Source of the DNA: Quillaja saponaria
Taxonomy: Eukaryota > Streptophyta > Magnoliopsida > Fabales > Quillajaceae
Direction of reading: 5' to 3'
Assembly (NCBI GenBank): GCA_029379385.1
Contig: CM055608.1
Location: forward strand, 23,620,350 to 23,684,349
DNA length: 64,000 bases
The notes beneath the pieces were generated by a model. It ran no database searches, had not been told where the DNA came from, and saw nothing but the letters and a program-made list of their open reading frames with translations. This document shows positions 50,705 through 63,093 of the stretch, one piece after another (the stretch's first letter is position 1; each line of letters begins with the position of its first letter). The translations under genes were made by a program, and so were the position numbers.

Positions 50705-51000
50705 TGTTGAAAATTTTTAAGATGTGTTGAAGGAAATAATGTTGGAAAAGATAAAAGTGGGACTTATTAAAGGTGGCATTTATTAAAATTCCATTTTAGA
50801 AAAGGAAAGTGGGATATGAATGTTATAAATACATTTAAGTTATTAAAATATCAATTAAACAAATTTCCAAATGGATATGGGCTTACCCACAGGGCGATGT
50901 ACTGCCCGTGTGTCCAGGGACATGACAACTAAAAGGTGACGCTGATGCTTTAGGTGTGCATTTTGTACTTCATTGCAACTTCTAATACAAAATAACTTGT
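50705..51000 (+). repeat. Suspected 3' LTR of the old copia element
   Basis: A purine run TTGGGAGAAAT leads into TGTTGAAAATTTTTAAG, the layout of a polypurine tract and LTR start, and TATAAATA follows near 50825. No matching 5' copy was found, so this is weak. Confidence 0.3.
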
Positions 51001-54000
51001 TTTATCTTGAGAGACTAATTTTTTAATATCCTGTTGCAAGTTCGGTGAGAATATAATTTTAAGAAAAAAATTTAACATTTGATTAAGGAATTTGTTTCAA
51101 AAGTTCTTTCAAGATGGTTAGAAGTTAGATACAACTACTGATATTGGAATTATATGTAGTAACTTTTATATACCTTGAATCATTCCTTGTTTTGCATTCT
51201 TTAATCCAATTAGATTTCACCTTTTACATTTAATTAATATATGCTCTTAGTAGTTCTATTGGATAAAAAAGATCTCAGAATAATATGTATGATTCACAGA
51301 ATATATATAATTATTCATTTTGAAATTTAGGATTAAATTAATGATTAAAAAAATTGTGTTTTATTCATCAATTTTATGGTTTCGAATTTCTAATCTCGAT
51401 GTAATGATATGTATTTTACTAAACCAAAGAATCAACTTAGAAAAAAAAAAAAAAAAAAAAAAAAACACTCACATGTATCAAACTAAAAAATCCCTTAAAA
51501 TAGTTCTATCATGGGATAGAAATATTCTCCATTTATACTAATAACTTGACACGACCATCCCGAGTGATTATGAGCTTTCCTAATTGACAAGGACGAAAAG
51601 TAAACCTTACCCAAAATAAACTTTCGCCAGAAGCGAAGGAATTCAACCACTAGCTAGACCCAATGGCCTAAAAAAGGAAAAAAAACCACTAGCTAGAAGA
51701 GCCTAGAGGTGTACAAACAGCCACTGAAGATCAGAGCCTAAAATGACATGTAGTGCAAATATCAAGAACAATTGAGACTGAAGAAAGATGTATATATAAT
51801 ATAATTTGCTACCACCTTCCTTCTAGATAGTTAGATACAACTACTGATATTGGAATTATGAATTATATGAAGTAACTAGTATATACGTTCGAATTATTCC
51901 TTTTATGTTTAATAAATATGAATAATATACACTTGTTTATGTAAATATCAAATAAGTTCTTTTAGAAAAATATATAAAGTGATAATTTTAAATTTTTTAG
52001 TCTTATTTAAAAGATACAAAATAAGTTAGTCTGTGAGCTAAAGTGAAGTTAATAATTATTAAGTAATTGATAAAAAAAAATATTTAATTTATATAAGTGA
52101 GTAGGATAATGGGTAGCTATTAAGAGAAAAAAATGAATTATATATATTTTAATTAATTTAAATGAATTAATCTATACTTATTATAAAATAAGGAAGTCAT
52201 AAGGGATTTTGTATTTTAGAATAGTATAAAGATATAATAATATTTTCTTTTTAGTTCATAGAGAAAGAGTTGGAGAAAATTCTCATAAATTTTTTAGTAT
52301 TAGCGTGGATTGTTTGTTTTTGATTGAATTGATAATTTAGATAAATTACTTGAGGTGTTCTAAACTGATCGGAACATTACCTGACTACTAAAAAATAACA
52401 TATACTTGTTTATTTAAATTGAAAAGATTTGCCGAAGGGTCAACTAAGCAACTTAAGATAGTGATACCTAAGATTTTCTTGTAATTGCAAACCTCGTAAT
52501 TGATTCAAATATTTAAGCTCTGTTTGGTTTAGCATCTAAGATGCCAAACCCATGATCCGAGACATTATTTTAAAAATTAAAAAATAAGACAAACAAGCAA
52601 AATGTCGTCCATTGTTCAATTATATTATTATTATTTTTTGTTTATAAATATACCTTCCATAACTATTTATTTTTAATAAATTGATTGTGAATAGATAAGC
52701 TTTTCTCTTTTTTTTTATAGATTTTTTTGATCAAACAGACAATAATACCCTTGATCTCATTTTTCTATATATTTTTTTTTTTCACTAGTTCAACAATTTT
52801 ATAATATAAGAATGTATATTCTTTTTGATAGTTTACACAGCAAACAAAAAATATTTATGAAATCATGATTACAAAATATATTTTCTAAAAAACTACTTTG
52901 ATATTTACAATTATGACTGCAAACCATAATTTGTAATAAAAAATTAAACCAAACAAGCCTCAATAGTTTGGTACTTGTCCTTGTCATATTAATAAGGAGG
53001 ACTGATGGCAACTAAGCAACTTGAACTTCTAGGCCATTTTCTCAACTAAGATATTATTAATTATGTACTTATAAGCTACCGAGGCTGGTCGAGATATGGA
53101 AATCAAATTGGTAATACCTAATATACTTAAATTGATTCCAGTGTACCTTATATTGCTGTTATTAGCAAAAAAAGTGTACCTATACTGCCATTGTGGCTCC
53201 ATACAAATGATAATTTCCCAGATTTGGTAAGTGCTCCACCCGGAACACTCTCCAATCAACATCAACAAATGACTACAGAGAGACGAGTGTGGGAATCTAG
53301 CTTCTTTTTATTTATTGTTTTTTTCTAACATTTTTTATCTTTATTTTTTAAATAATTAAATAATTTATTTAATTTAAGTACTTTTCTCCTATTCTTATTC
53401 TATTTGGTTAAATTGTATAAAAATATTTTTCAAATAAAAATGTTTAAAAAGTATTATATATAAAGTTGAAAAAAATATTGAAATTAATTAACATAAAAAT
53501 GCTGTAAGATATAAAAATATTATTTTATTTTTAAAAAATTAATCTTGAGTATTAAAATTACTAATACTTATTTGTCTAAATATGATAATTATTAAATTTT
53601 ATTGAAATATTCCTTATTTTCTACTGGAAAAAACTTATTTTTGGTAAAGTTTTTAAAACTCAAAACCAAATACTTTTTCATCATGCTTAACTAATAATAC
53701 ATCTATTGCCAAATAGGTTTATAGAAAAAATTAATATAAAAATTATTTTAAAAGTTAAACTAAACAGGAGATTAATTAAAACTAACTTTAATTTTTAAGG
53801 AAAAATAAATAAATTGAAAGAAAAAATTGAAACTTGATTAGGTGAATGTAGTGAGATGAAATAATGATGACTCTTTATTGATTTATTTAAATAAAAAATA
53901 CATGTAATATGAAAAATAAAAAAGGTCACATAAATTTCACAAATAAAATTTAATCTATTTTGTGTGAAATTGAAATTTATTTAAATAATATTTTATTTGT

Positions 54001-54738
54001 TTGAAAAAATAAAAAATGTGATTGATTTTTTTTTTAAAGATTCCAAATGGCAGTAAGGGAAAGGCCCGTCAGTGAAAGGGAAGCCCTCTTGTGTAGATTT
54101 TGGTTATATTTGGCTTGTTTTCATCTGGGAAAGGTCAGAACTGGCTATTCTCTTATACTGGTTTTTAAAGTTTTTTCCTTTTTTGGGTGATTCACTGCTT
54201 AATTTATGCACTGTTTTTCTGGAGAATATAGGACTCCATTGCTTTTTTCTTTTCTCCCCATAAAAGCTTTTCTTTTTTGCTTCTTATATTCTTTCTCAGG
54301 ATTTGACAGAAGCATCTGTTCTTTTCCAAGCAAGTGATTTCATGGCTTTCCATTCCTCAATCTGTTCTATATTGGTCTGTTGAGCTTGTGTCTGCAACAT
54401 TTCTCCACTTGTACTCATTTTAACGTCTGGGTCATCATTTTTTTCTTGGTTGGATAGTTTCCTTATCCTCGTTACCCAAATCTCTACCTTGAAAATTGCT
54501 TCTGAGTTTGAACTTTAAATTGATTGGATTGGAGAGTATGTTTGTTGCAGGCTTTGTTTTGATTTGACTTCTGCTATTAGGTCTTCTTTACATTTGGGGT
54601 ATAAAGTTTATTGTCTAAAGACCACATTTTGGGGCTTTAAGAGCTACTTTGTTATTGGCTGGAGTTTGAGATTGAGAGTTCTTGTTCTGGAGAAAGGATA
54701 CGGGGATTGATCTCTAGAAATGAAAGTAATATAGGTGG
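51001..54738. other. AT-rich intergenic DNA and AREB3 upstream region
   Basis: No gene recognised up to about 54 kb. A 25-A run is at 51441-51465. A direct repeat beginning GTTAGATACAACTACTGATA is at 51123 and again at 51829. A MITE-like element is at 52516-52962. From about 54040 the sequence is less AT-rich and probably holds the AREB3 promoter and leader, perhaps with a leader intron ending in TTGCAG near 54550. Confidence 0.45.
52516..52962. mobile_element. MITE-like element with GTTTGGTTTA ends
   Basis: The left end TGTTTGGTTTAGC (about 52523) faces the right end TTAAACCAAACAAGCC (ending near 52962), an imperfect inverted repeat typical of small plant DNA transposons. No clear target duplication; the family is undetermined. 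Confidence 0.45.
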
Positions 54739-57700
54739 ATGGGGACTCAGACAATGGGATCTCAAGGTCAAGGAATCCAAGAACCCAAGTTGCAGTCTTT
54801 GGCTCGCCAGGGATCTTTGTACAGCCTCACCCTTGATGAGGTCCAAAACCAGCTTGGGGATTTGGGGAAACCACTGGGCATGCATGAATCTTGACGAGCT
54901 ACTCAAGAGTGTATGGACTGCCGAAGCTAATCAGCCGAATGGATTGGGTTCTGATTGTACTGCTAATGGGCAGCCTGGTCAGCTAGCTTCAGCTTCGCCT
55001 CTGCATCGCCAGGGCAGCCTTACTTTGTCTAGGGATCTTAGCAAGAAAACTGTTGATGAGGTTTGGAGAGATATCCATAAGAAAAACAATGAACAAGAGA
55101 AGAAAGCTCAGGAAAGACAGCCTACTCTAGGTGAGATGACCCTGGAGGACTTCTTGATGAAAGCGGGTGTTGTTACTGAATCCTTTCCTACAGAAAATAT
55201 TTATGTATCAGGGGTTGACTCAAATGTGGTACAAGAACGAGATATTCCACAGCATGCCCACTGGATGCAATACCAGCTCCCCTCAGTGATGCAGCCACAG
55301 CATCATCATCCTCATCAACGGAATATGATAACCAGTTTTTTACCTGGCCACACTATTCAACAGCCTTTCCCAGTTGGAGTGAACCCAATTTTAGATGCGG
55401 CATACCCAGAAACTGCAATGACAATGTCACCATCTTCTTTGCTGGGCACATTATCAGATACACAGACTCCAGGACGGAAAAGGGTAGCCTCTGGAGATGT
55501 GGTTGAGAAAACTGTTGAGAGGAGGCAGAAGAGAATGATTAAGAATAGGGAGTCTGCAGCCCGGTCACGGGCAAGAAGACAGGTCACATTATATGCATGA
55601 TGCTATTTCTTAAGACACCGATTTGTTGTTTGTGTTGATATAAAAGGATATGTATGTCAATGGACAGGCTTATACACAGGAGCTGGAGATTAAAGTATCA
55701 CGTCTAGAAGAGGAGAATGAAAGGCTGAGACGACAGAGGGTATGTTTAATCTTCTTTTTCCTAGCTCCAAAATTGTGGTTCGTTATTGTTAGATTATTTT
55801 GTTGTTATTGTCTTTTCTCTCATTTTGGTAGTGCAATGAATGTTCGAGTCTTTCTTGAAAAACTAAGAATTAGCCATTTGACCTGTCGATGGTTTATCAC
55901 AGATGCACCAATCTGTCTGTTGTATCATGCCTTGGGTTACGTGTGTAAAATATATAAAAGCCAAAATGGTTCTGACAGCCAATATATGCAAAACATGTAT
56001 GTGTACCTAACCAGTGGTTTGGGTTTTTGGGATAAATGTCAAGAGTGATAGTGAGAAAAAAAAAAAAAAAATTTGACTGCTAAAAGGAAGAAATGGTAAG
56101 AATGAGGTGGATCTTTAATGACGCAAGTTAATGGTAATTTGAACTTTACTACTATTTTTTTCAATAGCCAATACTCTTATGTTAAATATTCTGCTTGGGT
56201 ATTGCAATACAATTCATTTATTTGTCATGTGCTGAATGAAACAAAGTTGATGTCTACTTATCCACTCACAGTTTGGATGAAGCAGAAATTTTAACAATTT
56301 CTTACAATCATTTTGAGTCTCCTCACAAGTTTCCATTGTGTATATATTGCACAAAACCTAAGTTTACATTGCATGTTGATTTGGAACACTTTGTATGGTC
56401 TATCAGTTTCTGTTGTCTTTAAAGAACCTCTACTTTTCAATCGATATGCATATATATATATATATATCTGTTCTGCCAGAAAGTTTTTTGTTTGGTCTTT
56501 CTCTTTGATCAGTAGAACAGAAATTCAGCAGCCCAACTTAGGCTGTTGGGAAGCTATTCTAGTAAAATTGGGCTTCGCCTCTTCTCCTGGCTTCCCACTC
56601 CTCTATTCCTGTTTTTGTAGAGGATGCTGTAGATGAGGCTGGTTGTCATTCTTCTTTATAAAGTCAGATATTCCGCAGCATTGAGAAAGAAAAATTGCAA
56701 TTATATATTTGATATGAACTATATGTGGGTGTAGCCTCTGGAGAAAATCAAGAACTCCTTCCAAACTGCTGGACAAAATCTCTGAAAACACACTGGAGTC
56801 AACATAAGTTATTTAGTTGTTATTGATTTAAGTGTTGTCTCTATATATCCTGTTTATCTATTGTCACCTCTTCCTTCGTACGTTGTTTAAGGATCCTTTC
56901 CCAAAAGTAGTGCCCATTACCAAATTCATGAAAATCCCGATGTTTCCACCTTATATAAAGGGGGAGGAATCATAGATGTGGGTCCAGAAAATCCAAATGT
57001 GGCACTTGGGGTAGCAATTTTGCTTGATGGCTGTGGTGTTGAAGCCCTCTTCCATGTGGTTAGGAGCCAACTGATATACATCTGTTGGCTGGGAGAGTTC
57101 TATCTTGTTTGTGGACCTTCAGTCCCTTCCTTGGCCAGAATGGCCAAGCCTTAAAATATAGAATTTTGACACCACTTAAATCTCACTTTAAGAATCTAAT
57201 GAGAAGACTTTGGCTATATATTTATTTCTAAGCGATCCAGATGTCACTTTTAAGAGAGGACTCTTGGTGTTAGAAGTTGAACTTGTTTATCAATCCATAT
57301 CCATAAAGAACTAGAAGAGCTGGAGTTATTCCATATTTTTCGTAGATGCCTCGTGTCTATTATAGTGTCTCAACATTTGAATTTGGGGTCCAAATTTTAC
57401 TCTGGTTCTTGATAGACAAAATTCTCTTTGAACATTCTTTAGATGATTGATTTATTTTTTGATAGACCAAATTCTTTGAACATTCTTGATAGACCAAATT
57501 TATTAAGGTTTTTTTTATTTTTTTTTATTGACTGATACTGATTAGATGATTGATTTTGTATCTCCATTGGTTGATCTTTTGCTCCAAGCTAAGAGGAACT
57601 GTACATTCAGAGGCTTGGAAATAATTGTTTCAATTTCTATTATATAGATTCTAGGTTTTAGTTCATGATTAGTCAGGTTGGAGACATACTATAGATATAT

Positions 57701-59032
57701 TCATTAGTGTTCAGATTATTGATGTAGGACAAAATTGAAAACCTGTCTATATGGCTATGAAGGGTTATGGGGTTTTAAATCAAGCATTTAGGGTAAAAGA
57801 ATTTCAGAAGAAACAGTTTGGGGCTTGTACCCAAAACAGAAACAAATATATGTTTCTGGTGGAAGGAGAAATATTACTGAGAAAGATAGGACACCTCCTA
57901 AGAAAAATGAACAGAGAAAAAGGAAACAAAAATACACACAGATGTGCGCATCAACTGATACAAAAAGGCTCTCCAATCATGCTGAATGACTAATATTGAT
58001 AACCTTCTAAAATTTCCACAAGCAGGAGACCAAAGAGAAGCCAAGCATATATCACAAAGTAGTTGTAATGACAAAAGCTGATCCATGAATTATAACATTA
58101 TGCTCCATCCAAAGGCTTTTTGTTTTTGTTTTTTTTTGCTATGACCAAAGGCATCAAATTACCACAAAAATGGTGCATCTCGAAGCCCTCTTCCTTCCTG
58201 CTAGAACCCCTAAATTGAGTCAATCGAAAATCCTGTAAAATGTTCAGCAAACCTACTGCTTAGTAGAAAAGTCAAAAAGCTATACGAAATACCTCGAAAC
58301 ATAACAATGTAGAAAACTAAAGCGCTAGTTTCATAGCTACTGACACATGATACTGATATCTTGAGATTAGCCTTATTTAGCTTCTGCTCCTGCAACAATT
58401 GTTGTTGATGCTATTAAGAACCGTATACTAAACAAAAGCCTTTACCTTTGAGATAGCTTTTGCTTTCTATATCAAATTAACATGGGGGAAGTATTTGGTT
58501 TGGGTTAGAAGAATGAAACTAATAAACAGAAAACGACTTGCAAGAAAAGAAACCAAACTGTCTAAACGTTAAATCCTTCTATCAGACACCATTGAGAAGT
58601 AGAATTTATAGCCTTGCGATTTTTCAGAGTTTAAAGGAAAAAAAATTCCAAGACACTGAAAAATTGTGAACCTAGTTATGGGGCATTGGGAAGAGGAGTT
58701 GCAAACTGGAATTTTGTTATTACATGGAATGCTCATGATTTGTAGCGACCTTAGTTTGTATTTACCTGCTTTCCCCAAGAGTTTTGAACTGAGTAGTGCT
58801 GCAATGATGTGTATCTCTTCAAATACCCCGCAGCTAATTTTTCTATTTTCTAAATTATTGAATGTGTGAACTGCGTGAAAAAACTTGTTCCACTCATTTC
58901 AATTATGTGTAATTTTTGTAGTAACTATTCCCCTACAAATCTTCTTTCCAGGAGGTGGAGAAGGAGTTACCTTGTGCACCACCGCCTGAGCCCAAGCACC
59001 AGCTTCGCAGAACTAGTTCGGCCTCATTTTAA
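54739..59032 (+). CDS. AREB3: AREB3/ABI5-like group-A bZIP factor, frameshift in exon 1
   Basis: Exons 54739-55582, 55668-55739 and 58952-59032. Group-A bZIP factors bind ABA-response elements (ACGTGG/TC cores) and switch on ABA and stress genes in the nucleus. Conserved domains are present: C1 (SLYSLTLDEVQNQLGDLGKP), MNLDELLKSVW, RQGSLTLSRDLSKKTVDEVW, TLGEMTLEDFLMKAGVV, the basic region RMIKNRESAARSRARRQ, the leucine zipper ELEIKVSRLEEENERL and the C-terminal LRRTSSASF. The ATG at 54739 opens C1, but one extra base at about 54880-54884 (GGGCATGCATGAA where GGCAGCATGAA is expected) ends that frame at TGA 54892-54894. Exon 1 is 844 bases, one over a multiple of three. An ATG at 54884 could start an N-truncated protein of about 283 residues. 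Intron 2 is 3.2 kb. Family confidence is high; whether the gene is intact is uncertain. Confidence 0.9.
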
Positions 59033-60558
59033 CATCTTTATTGCCAATGAGTTGGTAATGATCATGTCTTGCCATTGTGTAGCTATGATTTCAATTAGCT
59101 AACCTCGAACTTAGTTTCCTAACAAATGGAACACTATCCCTCTCTGGGTAATTGTATGTGGCACTTCTCCTTAAAAGCTATATTGTTGCTTTTGCTACTG
59201 CTAATTCACCTTGGCTTGCCCCCTTGCATGAATCTTTCTTTGTATGTTCATCTTTTAACTGCAACTTCCAATTTATGCAACTCCATACATGATTCCTAGT
59301 TTAGTGTCTTACTCAATATTTGCCCTGTTATTCTGCTCATATGCAACTTAAATTTGTTACTCTGGTACATTTGCATAAACCTCATAACTAGCACATACGT
59401 GTGAAGTCAGATTTTGAGCTGTCATGACATTGCCGCAGAAAGTCGATCAGAGGACTGAGTTGTATTCTTTTTTTTTCCTTTTTTTGATACTGAGTTGGAT
59501 TCTTCGACAGCATATCTAAAAGTTATTGCAATCTTTCTGGGTTAGAGGAGATTTATGGCAAGGTTTAAACCACGGTTGTGTTAAATTCTATATTAGTATA
59601 TTGAAGTTGAGGGACAAGCCTGGGATCCCATTTTCAACTGTTCCTTGTGCTATGAAAGTGTCATTTGAAGATTTTGCCTGAGACAGGTGAGCTGCAGTTT
59701 AAAAATTACACTGCATGATGTATTAGCATTCCTTTGGTCCAAGGCAATCAGCTGAAAGTTCACAACCACAACCACAACAGACTTCACTTTTTAAAAATTC
59801 AACAGTTATCTTGGTCAATCCTTCCAAACTTATGAAATTTGTTGTTACTATCTATGTTACGATCACTTTGAAAGCCATGGTCCAAAAGGGGATCTGCTTT
59901 TGACAGATACGGTTTTAAAAATAGTACTAGACCAGATGTCCCATTGACTTATGAAAGCCATGGTCCAAATTATGAATTATGCGAATGGAATATTGATTAA
60001 GAAATTATGAAAGCCATGGTCCAAAATTATGAAATTATGCTAATTGAATATTCATTACCCTTGATCAGAATTAGTTAGGGTAACACATTTCTTTTGAAAG
60101 TAAAAATGTAGTAAAATCAATTTGATTTCACGCCCTTTCGGTTCACTATGTAAGACTTGGAGAAAACATGTGTTTCTTAAGGAGGTTATCCATTATGTGA
60201 TGGGTTTTGGAATAGAAAAAAAATGAGATCCCCTAATAATCTTGAAAACAAGAAATAATGAAAGCAGAAAAAGAATATAGAGACTTCAAAATAAGAAATG
60301 AGTTGGTAAACGGAAATCCCACCAACACTTGCTACTCTAATCACAAGGAATTTATGTCGGGGCTTGAACAAGTCCACAGCTCTGACACCAGAGAAGAAAA
60401 TCTGCATCTATTCCATTGTAATTATATATATGTTACAAATGGTTTGCCTGAAATACGATTTACATGTGCAAGGTTCTTATTTTCTGCCACCAAAAAAAAA
60501 AATTACAAACTACACCAACGGTAAGACCTATTTTGAACCACAAACTGGACTTGGTTAC
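59033..60558. other. Convergent 3' flanks of AREB3 and PHL7-like genes
   Basis: The two genes converge here, so the stretch should contain both 3' untranslated regions. No further exon seen. A local direct repeat lies at 59868-60060. Confidence 0.5.
59868..60060 (+). repeat. Three direct copies of a GAAAGCCATGGTCC motif
   Basis: The motif GAAAGCCATGGTCCAAA occurs at about 59870, 59954 and 60009. The last two sit in a tandem duplication of about 55 bases that continues with ATTATG, a G/TAATGGAATATT-like part and ATTA. Confidence 0.7.
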
Positions 60559-63093
60559 TTAGTCTTGTATGCTGTCTCTGTTTATTTTTGACCTGTTGCT
60601 ATCGGTTTCCAACTCAAATCCTAACCCAGCATCAGCTCCATACAGTTCTCGATCCCACTGACCAACAACAAAATCACTCTTCTTGACAGTTTTCCCCGGC
60701 ACCTGGGAGGAAGTACACCCATCTTTCAACCCATCATCTACTCTCTGCTTCTTAAGAGAGGATAAGGCCCCTCCAGAGGCATCATCAGGAGGCTCTGAGT
60801 GAGTAGGATCTTGCCCTGACTGAAGCTCTGTCTCAGAGGTTTTCAGGGAACCACCTATTTTCTGCTGCTCCTCTATTATCTTCTGCAGGTACTTACCCTG
60901 TGCTTCAATTCTCATCTGTAACTGTTTTTGAACCTGAAATAGTTCATGCAAATAGATCAACAGACAAACTCTTACATGGAAATGCAAAGACAGCCCACTT
61001 AAGGAACTCATCATCCGTTAGAAAACTGTTTTTGGTGCAATAGAGGGGCAGCTACTAATAAAAATTGAAAAAATAAATTGTAATAGTAAAACAGACTTAT
61101 GTGACAACTTGAATCCCATATCATAACTCGTGTTACAGGGAGAATTTGGTATACGGATGAAATGCTAACTTCAGCACGCACTAGTGAGGACCTGTGGCTG
61201 TGGCATTATATGTAGCATCAGAGCCAACCCAGCCCTACATCCATGCAGTGAACAATGGCAAAGCCAGAAAATTTTCTCAAGGGGGCATAAAAAAACTATC
61301 ACGGAAAGTTTTTTTCCTTATAATTTTATAGACGAAGGCTTTTGGGGTACACTCACCTGAGCTACTATCACGGCAATGATGTAGACAAGTATGACTCTTT
61401 AGGTGGGCAGGACAAATATTTAGGTATGACTCTTCAAATGGACTAGATAAGTTAATTTTGTCAAATAACAGGGTGGGCCACATTCATAGACCTTTTTTTT
61501 TTTTTTTTTTCAAAAATTTTAAAATGCATTTACATTTACAATAGATACATGTGTGTGTATATATATTTATATAACCAGCACACCCCTCCCTTCACCGTTG
61601 CATGTAAATGAGGAGCTGTTATTGATGTCCTGGAGAGCCATTTAGTTAAACCACAGGCTGAGAGCTGGAAACATGTCTGTCTTGATCATAAGAAATACCA
61701 CAGGTCCTCACCTAAATTTATAGTTAAAATTGACATTGGGTAAATCACTGGAATATCAGTGTTAAAACATCTGTCACTTGTTTCCTGCCTTCATACCGTT
61801 GTGACAAGATGTACAAGCAGAACACAAACTTATTTGGTTTACTTAAAAAGTCAAATCATCAAAAATGACAAAAACAACCTTGTTGACTTGCCTTAGTAAT
61901 CCACTGTAAAATATTCTTTTATATCTGAATTGCAGACTCAACTCACTACTTGAATAAGCTGTCTCAGTTCTTATCCTTTCTAAAATCTATAGGAATTATT
62001 TATGACAATAATTCCGCTAGCTTTCAACCTACCATATCACTAGTAATCCTAAGTCCATTGCCAGCTGTGCTAAGGAAATACGAAATTAATGTCGATAAAG
62101 GTAGAGTTCCAAATAAATCTAACCAACATAATTCACAAAGAGCGAGGTGTGTAAAAATTGTGAAGAAACTTTAATGGTTGCAGAAAGTAGCATCTCTCTT
62201 CATGCTTGAAGAAAACTTCAGAATGAGATAGAGATCTTACAACCTCATAAGAAGAGGAGTTTATTTATTTATTTTCAGCAAAGTTACTCATTGGCCATAT
62301 TATTTATGAAATGTCCTTACCTTTTTCACTCATTTCAATGTTAGGATGCATTGACATCAAGAGTTTCTTTTTCTTTTATTTTTCTTGCTACAGTAACATT
62401 TTAGCAATCCTTCAAGTGGCATGTTTAGAAATAAAAATTAAAAATTAGAGTCGTCTACAAGATCATCCCTCTTTCAGCAATTATAAAACAGCATCAGAGC
62501 AAAAGATCATACCTCAAGCTGTTCATGAAGACGTTTCTGAACCTCCATCTGCATTCTGAGTGCCTCATTGATTTGCAATCCTCTGAAGGCCATGGAGAAT
62601 TTTGTTGAATGTTAAACCAAATCAAGAGGATTTCAAGCCAATAACCTATGCATATAAAATTTGCATAATCAATAAAATAGCAAAGGTACCCACGGGGAAG
62701 AATCTGTGCCAGAAATGCTGTCTCCAGAGTTCTTCTTCTCATCTTTAGAACCTGTAACACCAAGTCAAGAAATAATATGATGACTTGAGTTTCACATGTC
62801 AAAACAAACGGGTTTTTTTTCCCCTTTTTGAGAGAGAATGAGGGAAGAGAAACACTGTACCTGTACCATCAGCTGGAGATTCAGGCAGATATTTTGCGAG
62901 GCGATACTTCTAAAGAAAAATAGTAATGACAAGAGATTACAATCAACTTCAGAGATGTTGATTATATTGACATTTATGTGGCTAAATCTAATAGTAATGA
63001 TAAATAGCCAACTTACTTGTAAATGGCTTTTGACGTGATAAATGGTAAGTCCAGGTACACCCATCACTCTTAGGACACCTTTTGGTGTTGCCC
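60559..63093 (-). CDS. PHL7: PHL7-like MYB-CC transcription factor, 3' part
   Basis: Five exons are visible on the minus strand: 63017-63093, 62861-62909, 62694-62751, 62513-62582 and 60559-60933, all GT-AG and in frame. They encode the end of the SHAQKYF-like GARP/MYB domain (ATPKGVLRVMGVPGLTIYHV, then KSHLQ/KYRLAKYLPES) and the MYB-CC coiled coil (LQINEALRMQMEVQKRLHEQ, then LEVQKQLQMRIEAQGKYLQK, IIEEQQKI). The C-terminal tail is less conserved and ends FELETDSNRSKINRDSIQD. MYB-CC factors of the PHR1/PHL group bind P1BS-type sites and control phosphate-starvation genes; the PHL7 clade is less well studied. The first exon(s), with the N-terminal half of the MYB domain, lie beyond 64000, since no such exon is visible in 63094-64000. 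Intron 5 (1.58 kb) carries an AT-rich transposon-like patch near 61250-61620. Confidence 0.92.

Noticed and set aside
54707..54738. Earlier start for AREB3 in the downstream reading frame
   Set aside because: That start is TTG and the residues before the frameshift site do not match the family; the ATG at 54739 gives the conserved C1 domain.
56880..57160. A gene nested in AREB3 intron 2 (TATATAAAGG near 56952)
   Set aside because: No open frame with family similarity follows and the stretch contains stops in all frames.
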